A stretch of 64,000 bases of DNA. Source: Pseudomonas sp. StFLB209 (GTDB taxonomy: Bacteria > Pseudomonadota > Gammaproteobacteria > Pseudomonadales > Pseudomonadaceae). The notes under the pieces were generated by a model. That model was not told where the DNA came from and searched no databases. It saw only the letters and a program-made list of their open reading frames with translations. Each line of letters begins with the position of its first letter. Within the stretch, counting starts at the first letter, position 1. This document shows positions 1-7,967 of this stretch, piece by piece. The stretch is from contig NZ_AP014637.1 in the NCBI RefSeq assembly GCF_000829415.1, forward strand, positions 4,171,001 through 4,235,000. Direction: 5' to 3'. The position numbers and the translations under genes are program-made.

Positions 1-847
1 AGATGCCGGCAATCGCGGTAGGGAAGGCCAGGATCGCCGCCCAGGCGGCGAACTTTCTCTGGATCAGGCCCTGGCGTGATGACTCCAGCAGCAAGCCGAT
101 TTCAATGGTCTGGCTGGCCAGGTCACGCAGGTTGGCCAGGTCTTCCATCTGCCGTTTGACGTGAATCTCGACATCCCGAAAATAAGGACGCATGTTCTTG
201 TCGATGAATGGAAAACTGAGCTTTTGCAGTTCTTCGCCGACCTCGACCATGGGCGCCAGGTAGCGCCACAAACGCAGCAAATCACGGCGCAGGCCGTGAA
301 TGCGCTGGATCTGCGCATCGTTCATCACGCCATTGAGCACGCTCTGTTCCAGTTCTTCGAGCTCGCAATGAATGGCTTCGGCGACCGGTTGATAGTTCTC
401 GGTGACAAAGTCCAGTAGCGCGTAAAGCACGAAGTCCTCGCCGTGAGACAGCAGCAGCGGGCGCGCTTCGCAGCGTTGGCGCACCGCGCTGTAGGACTTC
501 GAATGGCCATTGCGCGAGGTAATGACATAGCCCTTGCCGGCAAAGATGTGGGTTTCGATGAATACCAGCTTGCCGTCTTCCCTGACCGGCGCATAGGTGA
601 CGATGAACAAGGCATCGCCAAAGGTTTCCAGCTTTGGTCGGCTATGCACCTCAAGGGCGTCTTCGATGGCCAGCTCATGCAGGTTGAACTGCTTCTTGAG
701 GCTGGCCAGCTCATGCGGGTCGGGCTTTTCCAGGCCAATCCAGACAAAGTGACCTGGCTTGGCGGCCCAGGTTGCACCTTCTTCCAGAGTAATATCGCTA
801 ACTTTTCTGCCTGCGCTGTAAACCGCTGCTGCAACTACTCGGCCCAT
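1..847 (-). CDS. corA: CorA-family divalent cation (Mg2+/Co2+) transporter, 3' end cut by window
   Basis: The reverse-strand frame reads MGRVVAAAVYSAGRKVSDIT at the start and ends at the window edge in RKFAAWAAILAFPTAIAGI. That is the first transmembrane helix leading into the family GMN motif, which lies just outside the window. About 282 of the usual ~320 residues are present: the cytoplasmic alpha/beta funnel domain and the long stalk helix. The family forms inner-membrane pentamers for Mg2+ (or Co2+/Ni2+) uptake. The ATG at 847 is preceded by a GGAAGAAG ribosome site. Two longer open frames in this stretch are wrong-frame shadows. The gene is monocistronic as far as seen, 69 bp after the end of the crotonase gene. 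Family call is firm; ion preference is inferred. Confidence 0.93.
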   Translation of the reverse strand, partial: MGRVVAAAVYSAGRKVSDITLEEGATWAAKPGHFVWIGLEKPDPHELASLKKQFNLHELAIEDALEVHSRPKLETFGDALFIVTYAPVREDGKLVFIETHIFAGKGYVITSRNGHSKSYSAVRQRCEARPLLLSHGEDFVLYALLDFVTENYQPVAEAIHCELEELEQSVLNGVMNDAQIQRIHGLRRDLLRLWRYLAPMVEVGEELQKLSFPFIDKNMRPYFRDVEIHVKRQMEDLANLRDLASQTIEIGLLLESSRQGLIQRKFAAWAAILAFPTAIAGI

Positions 848-916
848 ATCGGTATCGCTTCTTCCGGATGCTGGTTCAGGTTGATCAGAGTATTGCAGCA
901 GCCGCGAGTTCGGGCA

Positions 917-1606
917 TCAGACAAGATGTTGGCGATCGAGCTCTATGGCTGCGTCGAGGGTTTCCAGCAGTGCGCGGCGGGCCTTGAGTTTGGTGTTGCG
1001 ATGCGCGGTCATGTTGATTTTTTTCAACTGCCCGGCCACTTGGCGTGCGGTTTCAATCAAATCCTGGGGGGCGACCACCTGATCGAGAAAGCCGGCCTCA
1101 CGTGCCGCTTGCGGGCCGAACATCTCGGCGTTGATCACCGAGCGGTGAAAGGCTGATTTGCGCAGCCGGTCGCGGGCCAGCTCGATGCCGACGTTATGCA
1201 TGGTCATGCCGATCTGCACTTCATTCAGGCCGATCTGGAACGGGCCCTCGACACCGATCCGGTAGTCGGCCGACAGCAGCAGGAAGGCGCCTTTGGCCAC
1301 GGCATGGCCAGGGCAGGCCACCACGATGGGGAAGGGGTGGGCCAGCATCCGCCGGGCCAGAGTCGAGCCCTGGGCGACCAGCGCGATCGCCGCTTCCGGG
1401 CCTGAGGTCATCACCTTGAGGTCGTAGCCGCCGGAAAGAATGCCCGGCTGGCCGGTGACGATCACCACTGCGCGATCCTGCACGGCCTGGTCCAGCGCGG
1501 CATTGAACGCATCAATGAGCAGCGGCGAGATCGCATTGACCTTGCCATTGTTCAGGGTCAGGGTGGCAATGCCTTCTTCGAGCTGGTACGAGATCAGGTC
1601 ACTCAT
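917..1606 (-). CDS. Crotonase/enoyl-CoA hydratase-isomerase family protein
   Basis: A 229-residue protein with the crotonase fold. The N-terminal YQLEEGIATLTLNNGKVNAI strand-turn and an oxyanion-hole region (SGGYDLKVM, then GHAVAKGAFLLLSADYRIG) are visible. It is shorter than classic FadB-type hydratases (~257 aa). The usual catalytic glutamate pair is not obvious: where ECH has the first Glu region this protein has HAVAKGAFLL, and FQIGLNEVQIGM follows. The acyl-CoA substrate is therefore unknown. The ATG at 1606 has AAGGAA eight bases upstream. It probably acts in the cytoplasm in acyl-CoA metabolism. No partner genes are adjacent. Confidence 0.88.
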   Translation of the reverse strand: MSDLISYQLEEGIATLTLNNGKVNAISPLLIDAFNAALDQAVQDRAVVIVTGQPGILSGGYDLKVMTSGPEAAIALVAQGSTLARRMLAHPFPIVVACPGHAVAKGAFLLLSADYRIGVEGPFQIGLNEVQIGMTMHNVGIELARDRLRKSAFHRSVINAEMFGPQAAREAGFLDQVVAPQDLIETARQVAGQLKKINMTAHRNTKLKARRALLETLDAAIELDRQHLV

Positions 1607-1742
1607 GGCGCAATTCCTTATTGGCGTATTCGGCAGACGTTACCCATGCAAAGGGTGCAGGTAAAGAACTGACTAACCGGTCATCAAAAGCCCGATTGGA
1701 CACGCCACCGCTGCTGGCTGCTGCACCCGGTCTGGGTATGGA

Positions 1743-2036
1743 TCAGGACTGGATGTCGTTGAACGAGCAGTACTCATCCCATTCCATGCCGAGCGCTTCG
1801 GCAACCTGGCGGTGGGCTTCCAGGCGCATTTGCTGGCGTTGCTGCTCAGACTCGGCAATCAGCTCGATGGCCAGCTCCCAGGCCTCGATCCCTTGTTCAT
1901 CAGCCGCATCTTCAAAGGCCCACTGCACCTGTTGCTGTTGCTCTTTGGCGCTGAGCTGGCTGATTTCATCCTTGAGCGTCGGGTGGGTGGCCAGGTATTT
2001 GGCCAAGGCGGCTTCTTGCCACTCGTTCATGTTCAT
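1743..2036 (-). CDS. Small acidic helical protein, DUF6388-like
   Basis: About 97 residues from MNMNEWQEAALAKYLATHPT to EYCSFNDIQS. It is rich in Glu, Gln and Ala and mostly helical by eye. The pattern ALAKYLATHPTL ... EAWELAIELI ... EALGMEWDEYC resembles the small Pseudomonas family DUF6388, whose function is unknown. Start choice: ATGs at 2039, 2036 and 2030 are all in frame, and GAGGAG ends 7 bases before 2036 and 4 before 2039, so 2036 is preferred. It lies downstream of the DUF4124 gene on the same strand (51 bp), so co-transcription is possible. Family match is from memory. Confidence 0.7.
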   Translation of the reverse strand: MNMNEWQEAALAKYLATHPTLKDEISQLSAKEQQQQVQWAFEDAADEQGIEAWELAIELIAESEQQRQQMRLEAHRQVAEALGMEWDEYCSFNDIQS

Positions 2037-2086
2037 CATGCGGCTCCTCGGGTGCGTGGCATCACGGTTGATGCCCAAGGGCGCCA

Positions 2087-2554
2087 TTATCGTTGGCGCA
2101 TGCTGCCTGGCAAGCCTTGCGGTATCGCTTCGTTGCTGCCCATCGCGCGGCGCAGCGCTTCATCGAACGACGACTGGCCGGCACTGGGGTCGAAGCACTC
2201 GCTGTAAAATTGCTTGCCGGCGCATTTGGAGGCGACGGTGGGCGCGGGAAGCCGGTTCTCCTGCAGCTTCTTGTAGTTCTCGCCCTCAATCACTTTGGCG
2301 TTGGTCTTGCCGCTGATCTGCAGGTTCTTGATTGCCCGCAGATGAACTTCATGGACATGCTCACGAGGCGTGTCCGGGGTCATCAGCGGCGGGCCGGGGC
2401 GCTGCACGGTGGTTTCACCGCGATTGAGCGGGCAGGGCGTGGCGGCGTAGCCGATTTTGCCTTCCGGTGAAACACACTTGAATATTTCGCCCTGCGCGTA
2501 GTCGCACAGAACAATAGCCAGCGCGAATGCGATCAATGATGAACGGCGTTTCAT
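2087..2554 (-). CDS. Exported DUF4124-type protein
   Basis: 155 residues starting MKRRSSLIAFALAIVLCDYA. This is a Sec signal peptide followed by EIFKCVSPEGKIGYAATPCP, the small N-terminal DUF4124 pattern (Y/F-x-C-x-D/P-x-G-x-I-x-Y/F ... PC). Four or more cysteines in the mature part (C in FKC, TPCP, SKCAG, SECF) suggest periplasmic disulfides. The ATG at 2554 has GGAGGAG six bases upstream; the frame stays open to 2818 but that extension lacks a ribosome site. DUF4124 proteins are periplasmic and of unknown function. It is divergent from the 53-aa gene at 2700. Confidence 0.8.
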   Translation of the reverse strand: MKRRSSLIAFALAIVLCDYAQGEIFKCVSPEGKIGYAATPCPLNRGETTVQRPGPPLMTPDTPREHVHEVHLRAIKNLQISGKTNAKVIEGENYKKLQENRLPAPTVASKCAGKQFYSECFDPSAGQSSFDEALRRAMGSNEAIPQGLPGSMRQR

Positions 2555-2699
2555 CTGCTCCTCCCTGAGTGGCGCAAGGCTACCATTGCCGCGCTTCAGG
2601 GAACAGTCCCTGGCACCGTTCGTCTGCCGGGCTGCACCATTGTCAACGGCTTGGTTCCCACAGCTATGAACCCATTCATTCCTGTCGCGGAGGCTGCAC

Positions 2700-2861
2700 A
2701 TGCCGACCCATAAAAATGACCCGCTACCCACCGGCAAGCCGGATTTCGACCCCGATTCACCGGATCTGGAAGACCCGCAGATCGACCCGCCAGAACCTGC
2801 CAAGTCACCTGACGACAAGCCACCGGCAGGCGATTACCCGCCCTATAACGAGAATAAGTAA
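2700..2861 (+). CDS. Pro/Asp-rich 53-residue protein
   Basis: ATG at 2700 with CGGAGG seven bases upstream, TAA at 2859-2861. The product begins MPTHKNDPLPTGKPDFDPDS and continues as an acidic, proline-rich chain (repeated D-P and P-P pairs) ending GDYPPYNENK. There is no hydrophobic core, signal peptide or cysteine, so it is probably disordered and cytoplasmic. The strong ribosome site, the codon pattern and the tight convergent packing with the cytochrome c gene (6 bp between stops) argue that it is real. I recall similar short annotated proteins in other Pseudomonas, but no function is known. Confidence 0.7.
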   Translation: MPTHKNDPLPTGKPDFDPDSPDLEDPQIDPPEPAKSPDDKPPAGDYPPYNENK

Positions 2862-2867
2862 TCGGCG

Positions 2868-3236
2868 CTATGGATTGGCCTGCAGATACTCCAGCAGGTC
2901 TTCCATGCGTTGCTCATTGCCCATCCACCAGAGCTTCATGCGGGTGCCTGGCACCATGCCGTCGGGATCCTTGACCAGTGTTGCGATGTTCTCGCGGGTC
3001 CAGACAATTCCGGAGTTGTGCATGGCGTCCGTGTATTTGTAGTCGGCCGTAGCCCCGGCGTTACGGCCGATCACCCCGTTAAGCTGGGGGCCGAAGGCGG
3101 CTCGTGCATGCGGGCCGATCTTGTGGCAGCCGGCACACAGTTTGGTAAATACCGCCTTGCCGGCCTCGGCATCCCCCGCGCCATAGGCACTGCCGGCCGC
3201 CAACAGCGCCAAAAGCAGTAATACGGTGTTCTTCAT
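2868..3236 (-). CDS. Periplasmic class I cytochrome c
   Basis: 122 residues with signal peptide MKNTVLLLLALLAAGSAYGA and one haem site CAGCH at residues 34-38 (His38 proximal ligand). The region GPQLNGVIGRNAG is typical of the cytochrome c2/c550 group, and VPGTRM places the distal Met ligand at residue 100. It should be a soluble electron carrier in the periplasm. Nothing next to it shows the redox partner; the nearest other haem protein is the cytochrome b561 at 13.4 kb. Confidence 0.92.
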   Translation of the reverse strand: MKNTVLLLLALLAAGSAYGAGDAEAGKAVFTKLCAGCHKIGPHARAAFGPQLNGVIGRNAGATADYKYTDAMHNSGIVWTRENIATLVKDPDGMVPGTRMKLWWMGNEQRMEDLLEYLQANP

Positions 3237-3402
3237 GGGGCCTCGTCAGCACGATTTTCAAGGCCGGGATGCTAACCCACACCGATGGTGAGGAAAACCG
3301 GGTCTGTGGTCATGAGCGTGGACAACCTATGTCAGCCGGGTTGTCACCCCAGCCAAAGCCTGCTTGAAGGACGGCAGGCCCTCGCTGGTTTAGATCTGGT
3401 TT

Positions 3403-4548
3403 TCAAACGGTTTGCCAGCCCTGCTGAGCCGTCCAGCGCCACAGGCGCGGTTCGCCGTGGCGGTCCTTGCGCTGCGCTTTGCAAACCATCGCCTGCTGAT
3501 CGTCATGCCAGAGCAGTTCAGGGAAGGTCATTGAGACCAGCAGGCCGCTGGCAACCTGATCGACGCTGATCTCGGCCTGCGGGCTGTGCAGCGGCTCAAG
3601 CGGGTTGTCCAGCGTGCGCAGGCTGTGCGGCAAGTGCAACTGCCAATCGAACACCGGGCCACCCGGCGGCGCGGGGGACGGAAATGGCTGCTCATGGGCC
3701 TGGCGCAAAATGTCCCACTGGTTCTGCGCAATCCACAGATCGGCAACCTGAACCATCTTGTGCGGCTGCGAGTGGGCGATCAAATCGTCGATCATCGCGC
3801 TCCAGGTCTTGTTGGAAACCAGCGGGCTTTCCCGGCCGGTGATTGTCAAGTTGCCGACCAGATCGATCTCCCAGAAACGGCTGTCGACATCGCAGACATG
3901 CAGCAGGTGTTGCTTGCGGTCGTAGATCATCAACGGCCAGTGGCTGCGCGAAGGTGCTGGGGTCACGAAATAGCGTCCGTTTGGAGAGAAGCCGCTCGAC
4001 GCACCGCCGCCGTAAATGACGCTGCCATCAGGCAATAGGTAATCGCACACGGCAGGCCCGCCCATGACAAACTCGCTGCAAGACAGCACCCGCACTGCCT
4101 CGCCTTCGGGGCTAAGCGGCGCCTGACCGCTCCAGGCGTTGGGTCCCGGAATGTCCAGGGGCGTGCATTCGGTAATCCGCGGCTTGCTGTGCGGCTCGGG
4201 AATATTGAGCCTGGCGAGCTTCTGCCAGCCCTTATGCACCACCACAAGCATGATGAAGCACAGGATGCACACCAGCGCCCCGGTAAAGCCGGACGACACC
4301 AGGCTACCCAGCAGATAACTGACGCCGAAACAGCTGCCCAGCATCCACATGAAGGTACTGTCTACTTCACCGCGAATGCGGTTCTCTAGCCACTCGGCAA
4401 GGTGCGCCAGGACCCAATAGGCGATGATCAGGGCCGGCGGCAGATAGAGCGGGATGACAAAGGGAATGACCAGCAGCGCCAGGTTGAGCAACAGCTTTAC
4501 AAGCACGATGAAGAAGTTGTCTTTGTCTTGATAGGGAATGCCAGACAT
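3403..4548 (-). CDS. Inner-membrane protein with large soluble C-terminal domain, unknown
   Basis: 381 residues. The first ~110 hold about four hydrophobic segments (FFIVLVKLLLNLALLVIPFV; PPALIIAYWVLAHLAEWL; FMWMLGSCFGVSYLLGSLV; GALVCILCFIMLVVVH). The remaining ~270 are soluble and contain GPNAWSGQAPLSPEGEAVRV, DYLLPDGSVIYGGGASSGFS and WEIDLVGNLTITG, a strand-rich pattern. I do not recognise a named domain. It stands alone: 178 bp to the repeat-protein gene upstream and 166 bp to the cytochrome c gene downstream. Topology is inferred; function unknown. Confidence 0.8.
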   Translation of the reverse strand: MSGIPYQDKDNFFIVLVKLLLNLALLVIPFVIPLYLPPALIIAYWVLAHLAEWLENRIRGEVDSTFMWMLGSCFGVSYLLGSLVSSGFTGALVCILCFIMLVVVHKGWQKLARLNIPEPHSKPRITECTPLDIPGPNAWSGQAPLSPEGEAVRVLSCSEFVMGGPAVCDYLLPDGSVIYGGGASSGFSPNGRYFVTPAPSRSHWPLMIYDRKQHLLHVCDVDSRFWEIDLVGNLTITGRESPLVSNKTWSAMIDDLIAHSQPHKMVQVADLWIAQNQWDILRQAHEQPFPSPAPPGGPVFDWQLHLPHSLRTLDNPLEPLHSPQAEISVDQVASGLLVSMTFPELLWHDDQQAMVCKAQRKDRHGEPRLWRWTAQQGWQTV

Positions 4549-4727
4549 CGTGCCAGCTCAGGTTTTTTCAGAAGGCCATGATCATAACCGTGACGCGGGC
4601 AGGGCGACGACGCTGTTGGGTGGATTTCGGGACGGGGTTCGCAGCCTTTGCCAATCAGGCCTTTTGCGGATGGGGTAACCCACGCCAGGCCGTGGTTTTG
4701 CACACGGCCTGCGTGAGCTGCACGCGC

Positions 4728-4991
4728 TCAGAGATCTTTCTTGGCCTCTTTGTCGACCTGCTTGTCGGCCTTGTGTCGTTCATCATCGGCGTGCCGCGCA
4801 CCTTTATCGACTTCATCAGCATCGTGCTTGACGCCCTTATCGAGCTCTTTGGCGTCATGCTCGACCCCTTTGTCCAGCTCGCGGTTGTCATGGCGAACGC
4901 CCTTTTCCAGTGGCGTCTCGGCAAACGCCTGTGCCGACAGGGTGGCGGCCAGAACCAGAGCGCCTGCCAGGGCCAGAATCGGTTTACGCAT
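4728..4991 (-). CDS. Exported protein built of 11-residue charged repeats
   Basis: 87 residues: signal peptide MRKPILALAGALVLAATLSA (cleavage near QAFA|ETP), then four 11-residue units of consensus (L/V)-(E/D)-K-G-(V/A)-x-H-(D/A)-x-x-E: LEKGVRHDNRE, LDKGVEHDAKE, LDKGVKHDADE, VDKGARHADDE, followed by a Lys/Asp/Glu-rich tail. An 11-residue period fits a three-turn amphipathic helix, as in LEA-type stress proteins, but the consensus is not the classical LEA one. The ATG at 4991 is preceded by AGGAGT. It is a small periplasmic protein, possibly a stress protectant; the role is inference. Confidence 0.82.
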   Translation of the reverse strand: MRKPILALAGALVLAATLSAQAFAETPLEKGVRHDNRELDKGVEHDAKELDKGVKHDADEVDKGARHADDERHKADKQVDKEAKKDL

Positions 4992-5199
4992 GGTATTACT
5001 CCTGAATTCGACGACCAGTCCGTCATGGACTGCTGAATTTCAAGCTAGCTCAGGGGGCGGGTAATGGCAGGCCGTTGGTCGGCAGTTCGAGGCCCGAAGC
5101 GCATCGCTTAATCGGCAAGGCAGAAAAACACGTATCGTTTTAATGAAAAACACAATAAATGTAGACACAGGTATTTCATTTCGTGGTCAAATCCTGCGT

Positions 5200-6039
5200 A
5201 TGAACGAAACCATCGGAAAACGCATCAAGCGTCTCAGAACGGCCGCAAAGATGTCGCAGGCTCAGCTTGCGCAAGCCTGCGGCTGGAAATCGCAATCACG
5301 GGTGGGCAACTATGAGGCTGACTCGCGCGAGCCCTCGTTTGCCGATATCGAGGCCATTGCCACGGCCCTGCAAATCGACAAATCGCAGCTGTTGCTGGAT
5401 ATGCGCGCGCTGCAGCCGGGTGGGGGCCTGACCAACCTGCCAGCGCCTGCCAAGACTTCTGCCGCTGATCTGGTGACCCAGATGCTGGTCAGGCACGGCA
5501 AGAACCTCGACGAGCAAGCGCGCAAGAAGATCGCTGACGCAGTGCGCGACACTGCAGATGAAGTGAGTGCCGGCAATGTGATCCAGGCTGATTTTTCCGG
5601 GTTGAAGGCCACGCCGGACGAAATCGTGATTCGTCAGTACGACATACGCGGCTCGATGGGGCACGGCCAAATACCGCCAGATTACAAAGAGGTCATCCGC
5701 AACCTGATCATCAGCGAAGATGTGTTGCGTGAAAAGGGCGTGACCTACACCTCCAGGCACTCTCTGGCGATGATCACTGGCTGGGGCCAGAGCATGGAAG
5801 GCACGATCAACGACAAAGACCCGGTCATTGTGGATCGTGGCGTCAATGAGTTCATCGGCGACGGCGTGTACGTGATCACCTGGCACGACATGCTGTACAT
5901 CAAACGCCTGCAGGTGTTCGATGCTGAGCGGTTCTGGCTGATCTCGGACAACGAGAAGCACAAGGACCAGCAAGCCCGTATCGAAGACGTGACCATTCAC
6001 GCCAAAGTGCTGCTGGTCTGGAATGCCAAAAAGGTCTGA
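5200..6039 (+). CDS. Phage-type repressor: XRE HTH plus S24 (LexA-like) domain
   Basis: 279 residues from MNETIGKRIKRLRTAAKMSQ. The HTH covers about residues 4-65 (SQAQLAQACGWKSQSRVGNYE). The C-terminal S24 fold has GWGQSMEGTI with Ser198 and YIKRLQ with Lys235 as the likely catalytic dyad. A linker with RGSMGHG at about residue 150 is the possible self-cleavage region. This is the architecture of CI/PrtR-type repressors that are inactivated after DNA damage. An upstream in-frame ATG at 5143 has no ribosome site and adds an atypical leader, so 5200 is preferred. It begins the phage-derived island. Its targets are not visible. Confidence 0.88.
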   Translation: MNETIGKRIKRLRTAAKMSQAQLAQACGWKSQSRVGNYEADSREPSFADIEAIATALQIDKSQLLLDMRALQPGGGLTNLPAPAKTSAADLVTQMLVRHGKNLDEQARKKIADAVRDTADEVSAGNVIQADFSGLKATPDEIVIRQYDIRGSMGHGQIPPDYKEVIRNLIISEDVLREKGVTYTSRHSLAMITGWGQSMEGTINDKDPVIVDRGVNEFIGDGVYVITWHDMLYIKRLQVFDAERFWLISDNEKHKDQQARIEDVTIHAKVLLVWNAKKV

Positions 6040-6042
6040 GGC

Positions 6043-6209
6043 CAATACAGTTCGGTTAAGCGCCGCATACCCGATGGGAGTGGCCGGTCGGCGCTCCGGT
6101 TGCGGACGAAGAAGCCAGCACATTCGCAGCAATTGCTCTGACTTTGCCGGCCTCTTCGCTACCAAGGTAGCTCCCACAGAGGTATACAGTGCCTAAACGA
6201 ACAGTATTG
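6043..6209. repeat. REP-containing element with terminal inverted repeats (copy A)
   Basis: 167 bp starting just after the repressor stop. The left end CAATACAGTTCGGTTAAGCG and the right end (reverse complement reads CAATACTGTTCGTTTAGGC) form imperfect terminal inverted repeats. Inside is a hairpin-rich REP-type block. Positions 6153-6186 are identical, 34 of 34 bases, to 43800-43833 in copy D. There is no coding capacity. Together with 6210-6341, in which nothing further was seen, it fills the gap before the DUF1654 gene. Confidence 0.8.
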
Positions 6210-6341
6210 GATCTATGGCTGATTTAGCCTGAACGTTTGCGGGTGCCGGTCAGTCCGGTACCTGTCGCCACAGCCGGAGCGCTCTTGCCCGGCTGCTCTC
6301 GCCAATCTGTCGTGCTGGCCGCAAAGCCCCCCCTCGTTGGT

Positions 6342-6644
6342 TCAGAAAGGCGCTGCTTCGACGGTCTCGACCTCTGCCTGCTCCACTATCCGATCCTCAT
6401 CGGTCGGCTTGACCCATTCCAGCAGCACGCCCCCGTCATCCTGAAAGGTCATATTGATCCCGTCGGTTTCCGCCAAAAGCTCCATGACCGCCTCCCATGC
6501 CTGATCCGTGTCTGTGTCCAGCCGGTGGATCAGCGCGGCACAGCGTTCCTGGGCTCTGGGTGAATTGATCATCTCTGCGATACGCAACCCCAGCCGTTCT
6601 ACCTCGCTCATTACCCGTGCTTCAGGCGTGTTCTGCTTGGTCAT
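6342..6644 (-). CDS. DUF1654 protein (phage-associated)
   Basis: About 100 residues from MTKQNTPEARVMSEVERLGL to VEAAPF. The central pattern ERLGLRIAEMINSPRAQERC ... ALIHRLDTDTDQAWEAVMEL ... MTFQDDGGVLLEW matches DUF1654, a family found near Pseudomonas prophage and tailocin regulators. The ATG at 6644 has AAAGGAAG eight bases upstream; the frame runs further 5' without a ribosome site. It is on the opposite strand to its neighbours. Function unknown; possibly DNA-repair or SOS linked in phage context. Confidence 0.82.
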   Translation of the reverse strand: MTKQNTPEARVMSEVERLGLRIAEMINSPRAQERCAALIHRLDTDTDQAWEAVMELLAETDGINMTFQDDGGVLLEWVKPTDEDRIVEQAEVETVEAAPF

Positions 6645-7045
6645 AGCGATCTTCCTTTTCTGTATATATATCCAGTTGTTGCGAGAGGATATAACACGTT
6701 GCGTGGCTTGATAACCCTTCGCGATAGGAAATTTCAGCAACGCCCGCAAGAAATAAAAAACACATTAGGTGTTTGACTAATAAATCACGATAGGTGATAT
6801 TGGTGTCCGTCGCAGCAAGCAACGCACGGCGACAGACAGGCTGGAGGTTCTCCGGCCAGTAGTCGGCAGCGAATTACCGAGTCAACCCCGCAAGGCGAAA
6901 GCATCAAGCGGAACGGACCTGGAGCAACAGTTTTTTGAAACGGATTTCTGGCCCCTGAACAAGTGAGGCCGGATGCAGAGTCAGCTTGTATGTCGCCTTT
7001 CGTCACTAGCGATAGCGTGGTGGGCATGGCAGATAAAGGAAGATT
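6645..7045. other. Intergenic stretch, no gene seen
   Basis: About 400 bp between the divergent DUF1654 and Com-like genes. AT-rich stretches near 6660-6690 (TATATATATCC) and 6750-6790 could carry promoters for DUF1654. No convincing ORF, RNA gene or hairpin terminator was found. It may be the scar of deleted phage genes. Confidence 0.5.
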
Positions 7046-7252
7046 ATGCAGATGCTTAAAGATTGCAGATGCGGTAAGTGCAACAGACTTCTCGCCCGTG
7101 TGGGCGGTTTTACCGAACTCCAGATCAAATGTTCCCGCTGTGGAACGTTGAATCATGTGAAGGCCACGAGCCTCGAGAAAGCGCCTTTGAGCGAGCAAAG
7201 CGCGGCCAGTCCGTGCGATTTGAATTCCGCTCAACATCAATCATCGAGGTGA
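7046..7252 (+). CDS. Com-like zinc-ribbon regulator (phage Mu Com family)
   Basis: 68 residues, MQMLKDCRCGKCNRLLARVG then FTELQIKCSRCGTLNHVKA. Four cysteines in two CxxC pairs (CGKC and CSRC) 18 residues apart form a zinc ribbon typical of Com, which in phage Mu binds mRNA and activates translation of mom. AAGGAA lies just upstream of the ATG at 7046; a second start at 7052 is possible. The stop is 3 bp before the next ATG, so translation of the exported protein downstream is probably coupled to it. Here com is not followed by a mom or methylase gene. Confidence 0.82.
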   Translation: MQMLKDCRCGKCNRLLARVGGFTELQIKCSRCGTLNHVKATSLEKAPLSEQSAASPCDLNSAQHQSSR

Positions 7253-7255
7253 ACC

Positions 7256-7891
7256 ATGAAACTACACAACAAACTCCTGCTGGCTATGGCGCTGGTGTCT
7301 TCACTTACGTCTGTCAGTGCTGTGGCTGCGACCCAGACGTGGAACCTGGCTCGTGATATGTACCTGATGGATAACGGCATCCCGGCGGGCTCGCCCTGGT
7401 CTTTCATGCGCAACACGACGGCAACGAGTGCTTCGGCCAACTACACAGCGTTTCCGTTGTTCTATGCCCAATGCCCTGGCGGCCCGTCACTTTGCTGGCG
7501 TGCTGCAGCTACAGGAGCGGGGTCTATTGCTATCCCCAAGCAAACCTTTACTGGTGGCGGTGGCGGCTACAGCCTGAAGCAGGGTGACGTTTACGCTCAC
7601 CCTGGCCCTGCCTTTCAAACCATCTTCCGCTGGGCCAGTCCCGTCGAAGGTGTTGTCAACGTGCTTGGGCGGGTGAACGATCTGGATCGCTCTTGCGGTG
7701 ACGGGATCAGATGGTCGCTGAATCTGGGCGACACCGTGATCAAGTCCGGCAGTCTGGCAAATGGTGGTAGTGCGCAGATCAAGGCAGACGACGTGGCTGT
7801 TACCAAAGAGTCGTCGCTCTATCTGGTCATCGACAAGAAAGGGAATTACAGCTGTGACTCCACGAGTGTTGATCTGCTGATTGCAAACTAA
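7256..7891 (+). CDS. Exported beta-sandwich-like protein coupled to com
   Basis: 211 residues with signal peptide MKLHNKLLLAMALVSSLTSV (cleavage near AVA|ATQ). The mature protein has WNLARDMYLMDNGIPAGSPW, a GDVYAHPGP loop, FRWASPVEGVVNVLGRVNDLD, GDGIRWSLNLGDTVI and a C-terminal YSCDSTSVDLLI. This order (HPGP, then RW-x-P-x-G, then a second strand pair with L-D and G-D) resembles the stand-alone jelly-roll domains in many exported proteins. That resemblance is from memory. Four Cys could pair. GAGGTG precedes the ATG, and a terminator follows. It behaves like a phage moron; its function is unknown. Confidence 0.8.
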   Translation: MKLHNKLLLAMALVSSLTSVSAVAATQTWNLARDMYLMDNGIPAGSPWSFMRNTTATSASANYTAFPLFYAQCPGGPSLCWRAAATGAGSIAIPKQTFTGGGGGYSLKQGDVYAHPGPAFQTIFRWASPVEGVVNVLGRVNDLDRSCGDGIRWSLNLGDTVIKSGSLANGGSAQIKADDVAVTKESSLYLVIDKKGNYSCDSTSVDLLIAN

Positions 7892-7926
7892 CGCTGCTGC
7901 TTCGCTGACTCTCGACAGCTTCTGAT

Positions 7927-7952
7927 AAGCCCGCCACCGAGCGGGCTTTTTT
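7927..7952 (+). terminator. Rho-independent terminator
   Basis: Perfect 8-bp stem AAGCCCGC/GCGGGCTT (7927-7934 with 7941-7948), six-base loop, then a run of T to 7952. It separates the com/exported-protein pair from the endolysin gene starting 16 bp later, which suggests that the pair is its own transcription unit. Confidence 0.88.
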
Positions 7953-7967
7953 CTGGGAAAAACTCAA

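Noticed and set aside
64..834. Two reverse-strand frames (64-318 and 325-834) in the first kilobase
   Set aside because: Wrong frame; the CorA frame from 847 runs through both.
5143..5199. Earlier ATG for the phage repressor
   Set aside because: No ribosome site and an atypical leader before the HTH.
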